Shown: positions 35,883 through 45,948, counted from the stretch's first letter. The stretch: 64,000 nt of DNA from Pseudomonas sp. 5P_3.1_Bac2 (GCF_025465995.1 NZ_JANLNY010000023.1:492491-556490), one strand, 5' to 3'. Program-made: numbers and translations. The notes: generated by a model not told the origin, from the sequence alone.

Positions 35883-36485
35883 TTAAAAGCCGTTTTGCCG
35901 CACCCGCTCGGCAAACGGCAGTTGGCCAATCCGGGGATGATCCGCGCCCGCTTTTTTGCCCACGGCGACCATCAGCGCGATCAAATGATCCTCCGGCAGG
36001 TTGATCAGCTTAGCCATGGCGGCAAAATCAAAACCATCCATTGGGCAGGAATCCAAACCTTTGCCCCGCGCCGCGAGCATCAGGGTTTGCGCGGCCAGAC
36101 CGCAACTGCGCATGCATTCATCACGCTGCACTTGCGGCTGATCTTGGTAATAACCTTGAATGGCCCCGTGCATAAATTCGCGCACCGGCTGCGGTGCCTC
36201 TTGCCACACGCGCTCGGCATGGCTGCTCCAGCTATCGACACGGGCGCACACCACCACCAGCAAGGCGCTGTCGGTGACCTGCGCCTGATCCCAAGCGATG
36301 GCTCGAATTTGCTCACGCAACTGTGGGTCACTGACTTGCACCAAGCGCACGTGTTGCAGATTAAACGCCGAGGGCGCGAACAGGCTCAGCTCCAACAGCT
36401 CCTGTTGCTCGGCGGCGCTCAGGCTAAAACTGGGATCAAAGGCGCGCACGGCACGGCGGCTACGAATCACTTCATCGATCAGCAT
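35883..36485 (-). CDS. Nitroreductase-family flavoprotein
   Basis: This is a 200-residue nitroreductase-fold protein that would bind FMN and reduce quinones or nitro compounds with NAD(P)H. Conserved features are the N-terminal RSRRAVRAFDP FMN-phosphate loop, the FAPSAFNLQHVRLVQV segment and the C-terminal region with GLDSCPMDGFD. The ATG at 36485 follows GAGG. It is divergent from the methyltransferase gene across 91 bp. Confidence 0.88.
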   Translation of the reverse strand: MLIDEVIRSRRAVRAFDPSFSLSAAEQQELLELSLFAPSAFNLQHVRLVQVSDPQLREQIRAIAWDQAQVTDSALLVVVCARVDSWSSHAERVWQEAPQPVREFMHGAIQGYYQDQPQVQRDECMRSCGLAAQTLMLAARGKGLDSCPMDGFDFAAMAKLINLPEDHLIALMVAVGKKAGADHPRIGQLPFAERVRQNGF

Positions 36486-36576
36486 GGGAATCCTCAGGTG
36501 GCGGTCTAAAGTCGCCATGCTAGGGTCTGTTACCATTGCCGGCTAGCCACTTCACCTGTCAACTAGCCCGCCCGCC

Positions 36577-37515
36577 ATGACCCCAGCTCACCTCGCCACT
36601 CTCCAACAGCACCTGCTCAGCGCCTTAAACCCTGCGCCCAGAGAAACCCGTCGCCTGTTCCATGGACGTGGCCGCTGCTGGCCAGGGCTTGAGCAAATCA
36701 CCGTGGACTGGTTGCAAGGCGTGCTGCTGGTGGCGCTGTTTAAACCTGTCAGCGATGAACAATTGCACGCTCTTGAGCAGATGCTTCTGGAGTTAACCCG
36801 CAGCCCACAGTGGCAGACAAGCCAAGCCCATAGCCTGTTGCTGCAACTGCGCTATTTGCCACAGAGCCCCAGCCGCTGGTTGCTCGGTGAACCCCAGCAA
36901 CAGTGGCAAATCAGTGAACATGGCCTGCACTACCTGCTGGATCTGGGGCACAAGCAAAACAACGGGTTGTTTCTTGATATGCGCTATGGCCGCCAGTGGG
37001 TGCAAGCCAATGCCCAAGGCAAGCGCGTGCTTAATCTGTTTGCTTACACCTGCGGTTTCTCTGTGGCCGCGCTGGCTGGCGGCGCCAGCCAGGTGGTCAA
37101 TCTGGATATGGCCAGCGCCGCGTTGAGCCGTGGCCGCGATAACCACCGGCTGAATCAGCATGACCTGCGCCAAGTGGTGTTCTTAGGCCACGATTTGTTT
37201 AAGTCCTGGGGCAAGGTGGCCAAGTATGCGCCCTACGATCTGATCATCATCGATCCGCCGTCCTTCCAGCGCGGCAGTTTTGTCCTGAGTAAGGACTACC
37301 CCAAAGTTCTAAAACGCTTGCCGCAATTGCTTAATCCCGGCGGCAGCGTATTGGCTTGTTGCAATGACCCGGAAGTAGGCCCCGAGTACCTGCGGCAAAG
37401 CATGGCGCAAGAGGCGCCACAGCTGCAGTTCAGTGAACGCTTGGCAAACCCGCCGGAGTTCCCTGACAATCAGACTGACAGCGCGTTAAAAGCGCTGCTG
37501 TTCACTCACACCTAA
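36577..37515 (+). CDS. Class I SAM-dependent methyltransferase (RlmK/RlmI-like)
   Basis: This is a 312-residue methyltransferase. The SAM-binding motif I is VLNLFAYTCGFSVAALAGGA (about residues 150-170), the acidic motif II follows (VVNLDMA) and the IIIDPPSFQ motif IV lies near 223. The NPPF-like DPPSF motif and the layout match the rRNA m5C/m7G methyltransferase RlmI/RlmK group, but without a PUA or THUMP domain. The target is probably RNA; not determined. Confidence 0.85.
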   Translation: MTPAHLATLQQHLLSALNPAPRETRRLFHGRGRCWPGLEQITVDWLQGVLLVALFKPVSDEQLHALEQMLLELTRSPQWQTSQAHSLLLQLRYLPQSPSRWLLGEPQQQWQISEHGLHYLLDLGHKQNNGLFLDMRYGRQWVQANAQGKRVLNLFAYTCGFSVAALAGGASQVVNLDMASAALSRGRDNHRLNQHDLRQVVFLGHDLFKSWGKVAKYAPYDLIIIDPPSFQRGSFVLSKDYPKVLKRLPQLLNPGGSVLACCNDPEVGPEYLRQSMAQEAPQLQFSERLANPPEFPDNQTDSALKALLFTHT

Positions 37516-37653
37516 GTACTAATAAAGACTCGCAGGATGGCTGTAACACGCGAGATAGACAGCCTGGATAAAGTAGGACGTTGGAACAATTACGACCAGC
37601 GGCGGTTCCAAACTGATCTACAGTTAAACCACCTCCCTTCCGAGATCGCACAC

Positions 37654-38322
37654 ATGACATACAAAGCCTTAGGTTTGGCCCTGTTTGCCAGCTTGCTAGT
37701 GGCCGGTTGCGCCAGCAAAACCACCAACCCCGAGCAGTACTCGGGCTTTCTCAGCGATTACTCGGGCCTGCGTCCCGCTGAGTCGGCCAGCGGCGTGCCA
37801 GTGATGCGCTGGGTGGCCTCCGACTTCCAACCTCAGGCTTATCACTCGCTGCTGGTGGAAAAACCGCAGTTCTACCCGGCGCCCAAGCCCAATGAGCAGG
37901 TCAGCCAGAAAACCCTGGATGAGATCGCCGACTACCTGCAACAGGCCTTACAGCGCGAGCTGGGCGGCCAGCTGCGCATCGTTAACCAAGCAGAGCCAGA
38001 CACCATCGTCCTGCGCACCGCCATCTCGGCGGTGGAGCTAACTCCTGAAGGACTCAAGGTCTATGAGGTGATTCCCGTGGCGTTGGTTGCCGCAGCCGCC
38101 ATGACCGCTTCTGGTGCCCGCGACCTAGACACCAATATCTATATCGAGGTCGAAGCCCTCGATGGACGCACCAAGCTCCCGCTGACCCGGGTAGTGCGTA
38201 AAGGCCATGGCCTGCAACTGGAGAACGACAGCACCCAGCTGACCTTAAAAGACATCAAACCGGTGCTGGATGAGTGGGCCAAAGACACCCGCGACTTCAA
38301 ACCCAACGGCCTAGCCCGCTAG
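37654..38322 (+). CDS. DUF3313 family lipoprotein
   Basis: This is a 222-residue predicted lipoprotein with lipobox LLVAGC (C18) and a charged beta-rich mature domain containing YSGFLSDYSGLRP at its start, the mark of DUF3313 proteins. Function is unknown; outer-membrane anchoring is inferred. A longer open frame back to 37537 lacks a better start. The Shine-Dalgarno region is weak. It is convergent with the cupin gene, with a hairpin between. Confidence 0.83.
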   Translation: MTYKALGLALFASLLVAGCASKTTNPEQYSGFLSDYSGLRPAESASGVPVMRWVASDFQPQAYHSLLVEKPQFYPAPKPNEQVSQKTLDEIADYLQQALQRELGGQLRIVNQAEPDTIVLRTAISAVELTPEGLKVYEVIPVALVAAAAMTASGARDLDTNIYIEVEALDGRTKLPLTRVVRKGHGLQLENDSTQLTLKDIKPVLDEWAKDTRDFKPNGLAR

Positions 38323-38333
38323 CCACCCAGCCC

Positions 38334-38356
38334 GCCCTGACCGCGCAGGTCAGGGC
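38334..38356. terminator. Hairpin between the DUF3313 and cupin genes
   Basis: A perfect 9-bp stem GCCCTGACC/GGTCAGGGC with a 5-nt loop lies in the 41-bp gap between convergent stops. There is no T-tract. Confidence 0.6.
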
Positions 38357-38363
38357 CGCTGCG

Positions 38364-38705
38364 CTAGGCAAAGACAAAGTATTTGCGCACCGTCTCAACC
38401 ACCTGCCAGGTGCCCTTCATCCCAGGCTCGACGATAAAAATATCTCCCGCGCGCAGATGAATCGGCGCCTGACCTTCAGGGGTGATGATGCAGTAACCCT
38501 CTTGGAAGTGGCAGTACTCCCACTTCTCATACGCCACTTCCCAGGTGCCTGGGGTACAGATCCAGGTGCCCATGATCTTGCTGCCATCAGCCGAGGTGTA
38601 GGCATTGAGGTTAACGGTATGCGGCTCGCCGGCGATGCGGGTCCATTTGCAGGCGTCCAGCACCGGTAAAGGTTGGGTATCACGTAACACGGTAATAGGG
38701 TTCAT
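38364..38705 (-). CDS. Cupin-domain protein (EutQ/DUF861 type)
   Basis: This is a 113-residue single-domain cupin. The second half carries the cupin pattern FQEGYCIITPEG then HLRAGDIFIVEPGMKGTWQVVE, typical of the DUF861 group that includes EutQ and ureidoglycolate-related proteins. Substrate and metal dependence are not readable. The gene is isolated on the minus strand, divergent from the lipid transporter operon. Confidence 0.87.
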   Translation of the reverse strand: MNPITVLRDTQPLPVLDACKWTRIAGEPHTVNLNAYTSADGSKIMGTWICTPGTWEVAYEKWEYCHFQEGYCIITPEGQAPIHLRAGDIFIVEPGMKGTWQVVETVRKYFVFA

Positions 38706-38857
38706 CAGCAGCTCCTTAAAACAGGCAGGCGAAAACCTGCCATGGGCTTGCCAGCCTAATCACTCACCCGCAGCAAACTGTTCTGCGACCGACCTGCAAC
38801 ACTCTGCCTACGCAATTGTCCGTACAAGAGTCGGCGCCGGAGTTAAGCTATAGCCCC

Positions 38858-40003
38858 ATGAGTACAGCCCCGTTTATCACGCCTCTGTCAGCCAGCTCCC
38901 AGGACCTCAGCACCGGACTACGCATCGGTGGCGACTGGACGTTGCGCCATTACGCCCAGCTGGAAGAGCAAATCGCCACGCTCAGTGGCCAGCTCAAGGC
39001 CGACGCCGCAGTTGAGCTAGACGCCCTCGGCGCGCTGGACACAGCCGGCGCGGCGCTGTTGGTGCAATTGCTCGGCAGCCAGCGTTTAGCCCAACTGATC
39101 AGCCAGAGCAGCAGCCTCAGTAGCGAGCGGCGCGCCCTGCTCAGCAGCGTCGGCGCGGCCATTGGCGAGCTGGGTGACAGTCAGCCCAAAGCCCGGCAGC
39201 CACTGTGGTTCGAGCTGTTCGGGCAAATTGGTCAGAGCATTGCCGAGCTGTGGCAGCAGTTGATGGCCCTGCTGGGCTTTATCGGCCTGACCTTAGGCAG
39301 CATGTTTGCCATCCTGCTGCGGCCCAGCCGTTGGCGCGTCACCTCACTGGTCGCGCACTTGCAGCAAAGCGGCCTGAATGCCGTGCCCATCGTCGCCCTG
39401 CTGACCTTCTTGGTCGGCGCGGTGGTGGCCTTTCTCGGCGCCACGGTATTGGCCGACTTTGGCGCCACGGTGTACACCGTCGACCTAGTGGCCTTTTCGT
39501 TTCTGCGTGAATTTGGCGTGTTGCTCACCGCCATCCTCATGGCCGGACGCACCGCCAGTGCCTTTACCGCGCAAATCGGCTCGATGAAGGCCAACGAAGA
39601 GATCGATGCGATCCGCACCTTGGGCCTCAATCCCTTGGAGTTGCTGGTGCTGCCACGGGTGTTCGCGCTGCTGATCGCTCTGCCGCTGCTAACCTTTATC
39701 GCCATGCTCAGCGGTATTATCGGCGGCGGCGTGGTCTGCGCCTTAAGCCTGGATATTTCGCCGACCATGTACCTGGCCATGCTCCAGGAAGACATCGAGC
39801 TGCGGCACTTTTTAGTCGGCTTGGGCAAAGCGCCCTTGTTCGCCTTTTTGATTGCCGTGATCGGCTGCCTGGAGGGCTTTAAGGTCACCGGCAGCGCCCA
39901 ATCGGTGGGCGAGCGCACCACCTCCAGCGTGGTCCAGTCGATCTTCGTGGTGATTGTGTTGGATGCCTTAGCGGCCTTGTTCTTGATGGAGATGGGCTGG
40001 TGA
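38858..40003 (+). CDS. MlaE-type lipid ABC permease with an N-terminal STAS-like domain
   Basis: This is a 381-residue protein with a STAS/MlaB-like domain (about residues 1-120, containing ELDALGALDTAGAALLVQLL) fused to an MlaE permease of five to six spans (about 140-381). MlaE proteins form the inner-membrane channel of MCE phospholipid transporters. The fusion replaces a separate MlaB. The ATG at 38858 is chosen because it gives a natural N-terminus; its ribosome binding site is distant. It is the first gene of a four-gene operon and overlaps the ATPase gene by 4 bp. Confidence 0.9.
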   Translation: MSTAPFITPLSASSQDLSTGLRIGGDWTLRHYAQLEEQIATLSGQLKADAAVELDALGALDTAGAALLVQLLGSQRLAQLISQSSSLSSERRALLSSVGAAIGELGDSQPKARQPLWFELFGQIGQSIAELWQQLMALLGFIGLTLGSMFAILLRPSRWRVTSLVAHLQQSGLNAVPIVALLTFLVGAVVAFLGATVLADFGATVYTVDLVAFSFLREFGVLLTAILMAGRTASAFTAQIGSMKANEEIDAIRTLGLNPLELLVLPRVFALLIALPLLTFIAMLSGIIGGGVVCALSLDISPTMYLAMLQEDIELRHFLVGLGKAPLFAFLIAVIGCLEGFKVTGSAQSVGERTTSSVVQSIFVVIVLDALAALFLMEMGW

Positions 40004-40788
40004 GTCAGACAGCGGTTATTCAAGTGCGCGCGCTGGTTAACCGCTTCGGTCAACAGACGGTGCATAACAATCTCGACCTGGATCTCAAGCAGGGTGAAAT
40101 TCTCGGCGTGGTCGGCGGCTCCGGCACCGGCAAATCGGTGCTGCTGCGCAGTATCGTCGGCCTGCGCCGGCCCAACGCCGGCACCGTGCACGTATTTGGT
40201 GAAGAACTGCTGAGCCTGCCGAGCCTGCAGCGCTCGCAGCTGGAGCGGCGTTTTGGCGTGCTGTACCAGCGCGGCGCCCTGTTCAGCTCGCTGACCGTGG
40301 CGGAAAACATCGCCCTGCCGCTGATTGAACACGCGGGTCTCAACCGCGCCAGCGCCGAGCGCCTGGCCTTGGTCAAACTGGCCTTGGTCGGCCTGCCCCG
40401 CGAGGCGGGGGATAAGTATCCCAGCGAGCTCTCCGGCGGCATGGTCAAACGCGCAGCCCTGGCCCGCGCCCTGGCCTTGGAGCCGGATATTTTATTTCTC
40501 GACGAGCCCACCGCTGGCCTCGATCCAATTGGCGCCGCCGCCTTCGATCAACTGATCCTGACCCTGCGCGACGCCTTGGGCCTGAGTGTGTTTCTGGTCA
40601 CCCATGACCTCGACACGCTCTACACCATTTGCGACCGGGTCGCGGTGCTGGCGGAAAAACGCGTGTTGGTGGCCGATCGCCTTGCGGTGGTGGCCGAGAC
40701 TGACAACCCTTGGATTCATGAATATTTTCACGGCCCGCGCGGACGCGCTGCCGAGCAAGCCGCCTCCGGCGCGGCGGGGAGAAATTAA
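40000..40788 (+). CDS. MlaF-type lipid ABC transporter ATPase
   Basis: This is a 262-residue ABC ATPase. It has Walker A GGSGTGKS (residues 39-46), the Q-loop, the signature LSGGMVKRAALARAL with the MlaF-type glycine-methionine replacement of the usual glutamine, Walker B ILFLDEPTAGLDP, and the H-loop in LVTHDLDT. It powers lipid movement by the MlaE-type permease encoded upstream. GTG start with a GTGA overlap to the preceding stop; the MCE gene begins directly at the stop. Confidence 0.95.
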   Translation: MSQTAVIQVRALVNRFGQQTVHNNLDLDLKQGEILGVVGGSGTGKSVLLRSIVGLRRPNAGTVHVFGEELLSLPSLQRSQLERRFGVLYQRGALFSSLTVAENIALPLIEHAGLNRASAERLALVKLALVGLPREAGDKYPSELSGGMVKRAALARALALEPDILFLDEPTAGLDPIGAAAFDQLILTLRDALGLSVFLVTHDLDTLYTICDRVAVLAEKRVLVADRLAVVAETDNPWIHEYFHGPRGRAAEQAASGAAGRN

Positions 40789-41706
40789 ATGGAGCCGCGC
40801 GCTCATCACGTACTCATCGGTTTATTCACCGTGGCGCTACTGGCTGGCGCGCTGCTGTTTGGCCTGTGGCTGAACCACAGCAGCTCCGAGCATGAAACCC
40901 GCGATTACGACGTGATCTTCAAAGAGGCGGTCAGCGGCTTAAGCCAAGGCAGCGCCGTGCAATACAGCGGGATCAAGGTCGGCGATGTGATCAGCCTGCG
41001 CCTCGACCCCATCGACCCGCGCAAAGTGCGCGCGCGCATTCGCGTCAGTGCCACCACGCCGATCAAGCTCGACACCCATGCGCGCCTGTCGATCACCGGT
41101 GTCACCGGCGCGGCGATCATTCAACTGCATGGCGGCAGCCCGAAAACCCCAATGCTCGAAGGCGTCGATGGCAAGCCGGCGCAGATCATTGCCGACCCCT
41201 CGCCACTGGCGCGCTTTATGGCCAACGGCGAAGACCTGCTGCTGAGCGTGACCAATCTGCTCAACCGCGCCCACACCCTGTTCTCCGAGCAGAACGTGGA
41301 GAACATCTCGCGCACCCTCGACAATATCCAGCAGACCACCGCCAGTATTGCCGGGCAACGCGACGAGCTGCACAACGCCCTGGAGCAAATGGGCAGCGCC
41401 AGCCAAGAAGCCGCCGAGCTGATGCGCAATGCCAACCAGATGCTCGCCGGCTCCGGTCGCGACTCGCTGGAAAGCGCCAGCCGCACCCTGGCTTCACTGG
41501 AGCGCAGCGCCAGCGCCGTCGAACAGTTGCTGCATAGCAACCAAGGCGCCCTCAACAATGGAATGCACGGTGTAGCGGAGCTGGGCCCGGCCATGACGGA
41601 ACTGCGCGAAACCCTTGGCAGCCTGCGTGGCTTTGCCCGTCGTTTAGAAGAAGATCCTGCCGGTTATCTGCTGCGCAGTGACAGCATCAAGGAGTTCCAG
41701 CCATGA
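40789..41706 (+). CDS. MlaD/MCE-domain lipid-binding protein
   Basis: This is a 305-residue single-MCE protein. One N-terminal membrane anchor (about residues 9-28) is followed by the MCE domain (about 38-118, YDVIFKEAVSGLSQGSAVQYSGIKVG) and a long C-terminal helical region (about 140-300) rich in alanine and serine, probably a periplasmic coiled coil. It would extend the lipid path across the periplasm. The start codon directly abuts the stop of the ATPase gene. Confidence 0.94.
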   Translation: MEPRAHHVLIGLFTVALLAGALLFGLWLNHSSSEHETRDYDVIFKEAVSGLSQGSAVQYSGIKVGDVISLRLDPIDPRKVRARIRVSATTPIKLDTHARLSITGVTGAAIIQLHGGSPKTPMLEGVDGKPAQIIADPSPLARFMANGEDLLLSVTNLLNRAHTLFSEQNVENISRTLDNIQQTTASIAGQRDELHNALEQMGSASQEAAELMRNANQMLAGSGRDSLESASRTLASLERSASAVEQLLHSNQGALNNGMHGVAELGPAMTELRETLGSLRGFARRLEEDPAGYLLRSDSIKEFQP

Positions 41707-42317
41707 CCCGTCGCCTGCTGCCAGTCGCCTTGGTGGCGCTGAGCCTGCTCAGTGCCTGCTCGATTTTGCCCAAGAGCGAGCCACTGGATATTTACCTGTT
41801 ACCCAGCCAAACCTTGCCGCTCAAGGCGGCGCCGTCCATGGACGGGGTCAGTCTGCGGATCAACAAGGCGCAGGCCAACCAACTGCTCGACAGCACACGG
41901 ATTGCCGTGGTCAACCAGCAGAACCAGATCAGCGCTTACAAGGGCGCACGCTGGAGTGATCGCGCGCCCTTGCTGCTGCGTGACCGCCTGATCGAAGCCT
42001 TTAGCCAAGACGCCAAGCTCGCGGCAGTGAGCAGCGACAGCAATAACCTGCAAGCTGACCTGGAACTGGTCATGGACCTGCGCGCCTTCCAGAGCGAATA
42101 CCGCGACGGCCAGGTGCAGGCGCATGTCCTGCTCGACGTGCAGCTGGTCGAGGGCGACACCCAGCGCATCCTCAGCAGCCAGCGCTTTAACGTGCGCCAG
42201 GCGGCCACATCCAGCGCCGTGCCGGCGGTGGTGCAGAGCCTTGGCCTGGCCACTGACGAGTTAAGCCGGCAACTGGTCAACTGGACCCAGCAACAAGCCC
42301 ATCTGCGCAGCCACTAA
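41703..42317 (+). CDS. ABC-type transport auxiliary lipoprotein (PqiC-like)
   Basis: This is a 204-residue lipoprotein with lipobox SLLSAC and the ABC_trans_aux domain that marks outer-membrane partners of MCE systems, such as PqiC. It overlaps the MCE gene by 4 bp (ATGA) and is the last gene of the operon. It is likely to dock the MCE protein at the outer membrane. Confidence 0.9.
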   Translation: MTRRLLPVALVALSLLSACSILPKSEPLDIYLLPSQTLPLKAAPSMDGVSLRINKAQANQLLDSTRIAVVNQQNQISAYKGARWSDRAPLLLRDRLIEAFSQDAKLAAVSSDSNNLQADLELVMDLRAFQSEYRDGQVQAHVLLDVQLVEGDTQRILSSQRFNVRQAATSSAVPAVVQSLGLATDELSRQLVNWTQQQAHLRSH

Positions 42318-42354
42318 GCGCACGCGGCCATCGCGCCGCGCGCCCGAGGATGTC

Positions 42355-44280
42355 CTAGGCCGCGTCCAGACAAGCCCGCACCTCGGCATAAGGGTAATCC
42401 GCCAACGCCGCAAACCCCGGCAGCTGACGCGCCTTCAGGCGCAGCAGCAGGGGCATGCTGATCCCGCAGAGAAAACGGGTCAGGCAGGTGCTGCTCGGCG
42501 CGTGGCCAAGGCGCTGTTGATGCACCGCCACAAAGGCGCCGGCCAGCTTCTGCACCTGCCCGGCGTCCAACGCCGCTAACGCGGGCGGCTGCGGCAACTC
42601 GGCCAATTGCCCCCGACACACCGAACAGTGGCCACAATGCTGCGGCGCGCTGGTGTCGCCAAAGTACCCAGCCAGACGCTGGCTTAGGCATTGGCGGCTG
42701 GCGAACAGTTCGAGCATGGCGTGGATGCGGGTAATCTCGCTGCGCTCCTGCTGGCTAAAGTAGTCATGCAGTTCTGCGCTTAACTGCTCAGGGTCAAAAT
42801 CAGCCTTGAGTACGCTGTAGACCTCGGTCATCTGCTTGCTTTGCAACTCGATCCAACCCTGCTCCTGGAAATACTCCAGGGCCTTGATCGCCCGCCCGCG
42901 CTCGCCTTGGTGCTGTTGCCAGAGCTGCTCGAAGTCCATGGTCAGCCATGTCCGGGCCCGCTGGGCGCTGGCAAATAGCGCCTCGGTAAACTGCCGGCGC
43001 TCGCCCGGCATACGCTGCACAATCAGCTGCGGCTCGACGCTGAACTTAAACCGGTATTCGGCGAAGTAGGCATACAGGGGGCGGATAATGCCGCGCAGCT
43101 CCAGCTGCACCAGCAGGGTTTTCAGCGGCAGCGGGCGGATATTGCTCTGCTCGCTTAGGGCATTGAGCAGCAATTCCCACTGGCCGTGGCTGCTGCCTTG
43201 GCGCAGGGCGCTAAGCACCTCGGCGATGGCGCTTAACTCCGGGGTGTCGCCATACACAAAGTTCTCCAGCAGGCTCAGGCTGTCGCGGTTGGCCAGCACC
43301 ACGCAATCAGCTGGCTGGCCATCACGGCCGGCGCGGCCGATTTCCTGGCTGTAGTTCTCGATGGATTTGGGCAAATCGAAGTGCAACACGTTGCGGATAT
43401 CGGCCTTATCGATGCCCATGCCAAAGGCGATGGTGGCGACAATGCAGCGGCTGGCGCCGGCCATGAACTGGCGCTGAATGCGTTCGCGTTGCTCGCTGGG
43501 CAAGCCGGCGTGGTAAGCCTGGGCCGGCACGCCCTGCTGGCTTAAATACGCGGCGAGCTGCTCAGCGGTTTGCTGCTGGGTGACATAGACAATGCTCGCC
43601 TGCCCGGCCTTGCCCTGTAGCCACTGCGCCACGTACTGCTGACGATCGTTGCCGCTGATGGGCGCGACCAGCAAGTTAAGGTTAGGCCGGTAAAAGCCGG
43701 TGCGCACCACATCGGCCTCGGCGATGGCGAACTGACGCTGCATGTCAGCAATCACCGGCGCCGTGGCGGTGGCGGTCAGCAGCAAGACCTGGGGGATATT
43801 GAACTGGCGCTGGTAGTCCGGCAGCTTGAGATAGTCCGGCCGGAAGTTATGTCCCCAGGCCGAGATGCAGTGGGCCTCATCCACCACCAACATCGAGATC
43901 GCCACTTGGCTTAAAAAGTGGCGAAAACGCTCATTCTTTAAGCGTTCGACGCTGATCATGAGGATCTTCAGCTCACCGGCGCGGGCCTTGGCCATGGTCG
44001 CGTTGGCCTGTTCACGGCTTTGCGCCGAGTCGATACTGCCGGCGCTGATGCCAAGACGATGGAGGAACGCCAACTGATCCTGCATCAGCGCCAGCAAGGG
44101 CGACACCACCAAAGTCAGGTGCGGCAGATGCAGCGCCGGCAACTGATAGCACAGCGACTTGCCCGAGCCGGTCGGGAAGATCGCCGCCGCCGAGCGCCCG
44201 GCCAGCAGAGCGCTGACCACCGCATCCTGACCGGGGCGTAACTGGCTGAAGCCGAAGACCGTTTGCAGGGTACTGAGCAT
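42355..44280 (-). CDS. recQ: RecQ family ATP-dependent DNA helicase
   Basis: This is a 641-residue 3'-5' DNA helicase. Helicase motif I is FPTGSGKS (residues 35-42, K41), motif II is VDEAHC and motif VI is QEIGRAGRDGQ. The zinc-binding region has CGHCSVC. The C-terminal part is RecQ-like but without an obvious complete HRDC domain, so it could be a divergent paralogue of the canonical RecQ. It is transcribed toward the MCE operon and separated from pckA by a strong terminator. Confidence 0.9.
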   Translation of the reverse strand: MLSTLQTVFGFSQLRPGQDAVVSALLAGRSAAAIFPTGSGKSLCYQLPALHLPHLTLVVSPLLALMQDQLAFLHRLGISAGSIDSAQSREQANATMAKARAGELKILMISVERLKNERFRHFLSQVAISMLVVDEAHCISAWGHNFRPDYLKLPDYQRQFNIPQVLLLTATATAPVIADMQRQFAIAEADVVRTGFYRPNLNLLVAPISGNDRQQYVAQWLQGKAGQASIVYVTQQQTAEQLAAYLSQQGVPAQAYHAGLPSEQRERIQRQFMAGASRCIVATIAFGMGIDKADIRNVLHFDLPKSIENYSQEIGRAGRDGQPADCVVLANRDSLSLLENFVYGDTPELSAIAEVLSALRQGSSHGQWELLLNALSEQSNIRPLPLKTLLVQLELRGIIRPLYAYFAEYRFKFSVEPQLIVQRMPGERRQFTEALFASAQRARTWLTMDFEQLWQQHQGERGRAIKALEYFQEQGWIELQSKQMTEVYSVLKADFDPEQLSAELHDYFSQQERSEITRIHAMLELFASRQCLSQRLAGYFGDTSAPQHCGHCSVCRGQLAELPQPPALAALDAGQVQKLAGAFVAVHQQRLGHAPSSTCLTRFLCGISMPLLLRLKARQLPGFAALADYPYAEVRACLDAA

Positions 44281-44321
44281 GGAACATTCCTCGGTGCATA
44301 AACCGCCCAGCAGCGGGCATA

Positions 44322-44349
44322 AAAAAACCGCCGGTGAAGGCGGTTTTTT
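44322..44349. terminator. Intrinsic terminator downstream of pckA
   Basis: A stem AAAAAACCGCC/GGCGGTTTTTT with a 6-nt loop. It lies just past the pckA stop and before recQ on the same strand. Confidence 0.92.
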
Positions 44350-44364
44350 ATAGCAGATCGCAGC

Positions 44365-45906
44365 TTAGGCTTGCGGACCGGCGTTTTTGATCGCGTCGCT
44401 GACGTCGAACTTCTGGAAGTTGTCGGTGAACAACTTGGCCAGGGCTTTCGCCGCTTCGTCGTAGGCAGCTTTGTCAGCCCAGGTGTTGCGTGGGTTGAGC
44501 AGGTTGGTTTCGACGCCTGGAACAGCCTTTGGCACATCCAGGTTGATGATTGGCAGGTGCTCGGTTTCTGCACCGATCAGCGCGCCGCTCTGGATCGCCG
44601 CGATCACCCCACGAGTGGTCGGGATGTTGAAGCGCTTGCCGACGCCGTAGCCACCGCCAGTCCAACCGGTGTTAACCAGGTACACTTTGGAGCCGAAGGC
44701 GTTGATGCGCTTGATCAGCAGCTCAGCGTAGACGCCAGCCGGACGCGGGAAGAACGGTGCGCCGAAGCAGGTGGAGAAGGTCGACTTGATGCCGCCGCCC
44801 GAGCCCATTTCGGTGGAACCAACCAGCGCGGTGTAACCGGACAGGAAGTGGTACGCCGCTTGTTCGTTGTTGAGGATCGACACCGGTGGCAGCACGCCAG
44901 TCAGGTCGCAAGTCAGGAAGATCACCGCGTTCGGCTCGCCACCCAGGTTCAGCTCGCTGCGCTTCTCAACGTACTCCAGCGGGTACGCGGCGCGGCTGTT
45001 TTGGGTCAGGCTGTCGTCGGCGTAGTCGGACTTGCGCTGCTCATCAAGCACCACGTTTTCCAGCACGGTGCCGAACTTAATGGCTTTCCAGATCACTGGT
45101 TCGTTCTTCTCGGACAGGTCGATGCACTTGGCATAGCAACCGCCTTCGATGTTGAACACCACGCCTTCACCCCAACCGTGCTCGTCGTCACCGATCAGGT
45201 AGCGGCTTTCGTCAGCCGAGAGGGTGGTTTTACCGGTGCCGGACAGACCGAAGAACAGGGTCACGTCGCCTTCTTCGCCGATGTTGGCGGCGCAGTGCAT
45301 CGGCAGCACGTCTTTCTCAGGCAGCAGGTAGTTCTGCACGCTGAACATGGCTTTTTTCATCTCACCGGCGTAGCGCATGCCAGCGATCAGGACTTTCTTG
45401 GCGGCGAAGTTGATGATCACGCAGCCATCGGAGTTGGTGCCATCACGCTCAGGCACGCACTCGAAGTTAGCCACGTTGAGCACTTGCCACTCAGCGCGGC
45501 CCGCCGGGTTGTACTGCTCAGGGTTGATGAACAGCTGACGGCCGAACAGGTTCTGCCAGGCAGTCGCGGTGGTCATTTTTACTGGCAGGTAGTGTTCCGC
45601 GGCGGAACCTACATGAACGTAGGAGACGAAGCTGTCTTGGGCGGCGGAGAAGGCCTCTACACGGTTCCACAACGCATCGAATTTATCGGCTGGGAACGGA
45701 CGGTTGATGCCGCCCCAGGCGATGTTCGCGGCGCTGCTCGGCTCTTCCACGATGAACCGGTCAGCCGGCGAACGGCCCGTACGGTGGCCGGTACGGACTA
45801 CCAGTGCGCCATTGTCGGCCAATTCACCTTCACCGCGGCGAAGGGCTTCTTCGACCAGTTGAGCAGCGCTAATGTCTGTGTACACGGTGTTGTTGGCTTG
45901 CGTCAT
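44365..45906 (-). CDS. pckA: PckA, ATP-dependent phosphoenolpyruvate carboxykinase
   Basis: PckA decarboxylates and phosphorylates oxaloacetate to PEP, the entry step of gluconeogenesis. The 513-residue protein has the kinase P-loop [14 protein letters not shown], the metal/substrate site near [12 protein letters not shown], and the nucleotide-binding [14 protein letters not shown] segment. The ATG at 45906 has GGGGA upstream. An 8-bp inverted repeat sits 43-69 bp upstream of the start. The large open frame on the opposite strand is a shadow. Confidence 0.97.
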   Translation of the reverse strand: MTQANNTVYTDISAAQLVEEALRRGEGELADNGALVVRTGHRTGRSPADRFIVEEPSSAANIAWGGINRPFPADKFDALWNRVEAFSAAQDSFVSYVHVGSAAEHYLPVKMTTATAWQNLFGRQLFINPEQYNPAGRAEWQVLNVANFECVPERDGTNSDGCVIINFAAKKVLIAGMRYAGEMKKAMFSVQNYLLPEKDVLPMHCAANIGEEGDVTLFFGLSGTGKTTLSADESRYLIGDDEHGWGEGVVFNIEGGCYAKCIDLSEKNEPVIWKAIKFGTVLENVVLDEQRKSDYADDSLTQNSRAAYPLEYVEKRSELNLGGEPNAVIFLTCDLTGVLPPVSILNNEQAAYHFLSGYTALVGSTEMGSGGGIKSTFSTCFGAPFFPRPAGVYAELLIKRINAFGSKVYLVNTGWTGGGYGVGKRFNIPTTRGVIAAIQSGALIGAETEHLPIINLDVPKAVPGVETNLLNPRNTWADKAAYDEAAKALAKLFTDNFQKFDVSDAIKNAGPQA

Positions 45907-45948
45907 GAGGTTCCCCGTCGGCCATGAAGCCGAGTCTTGCGAACGTTT

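Noticed and set aside
44371..45927. 518-codon open frame on the plus strand
   Set aside because: Antisense shadow of pckA, which has full catalytic motifs on the other strand.
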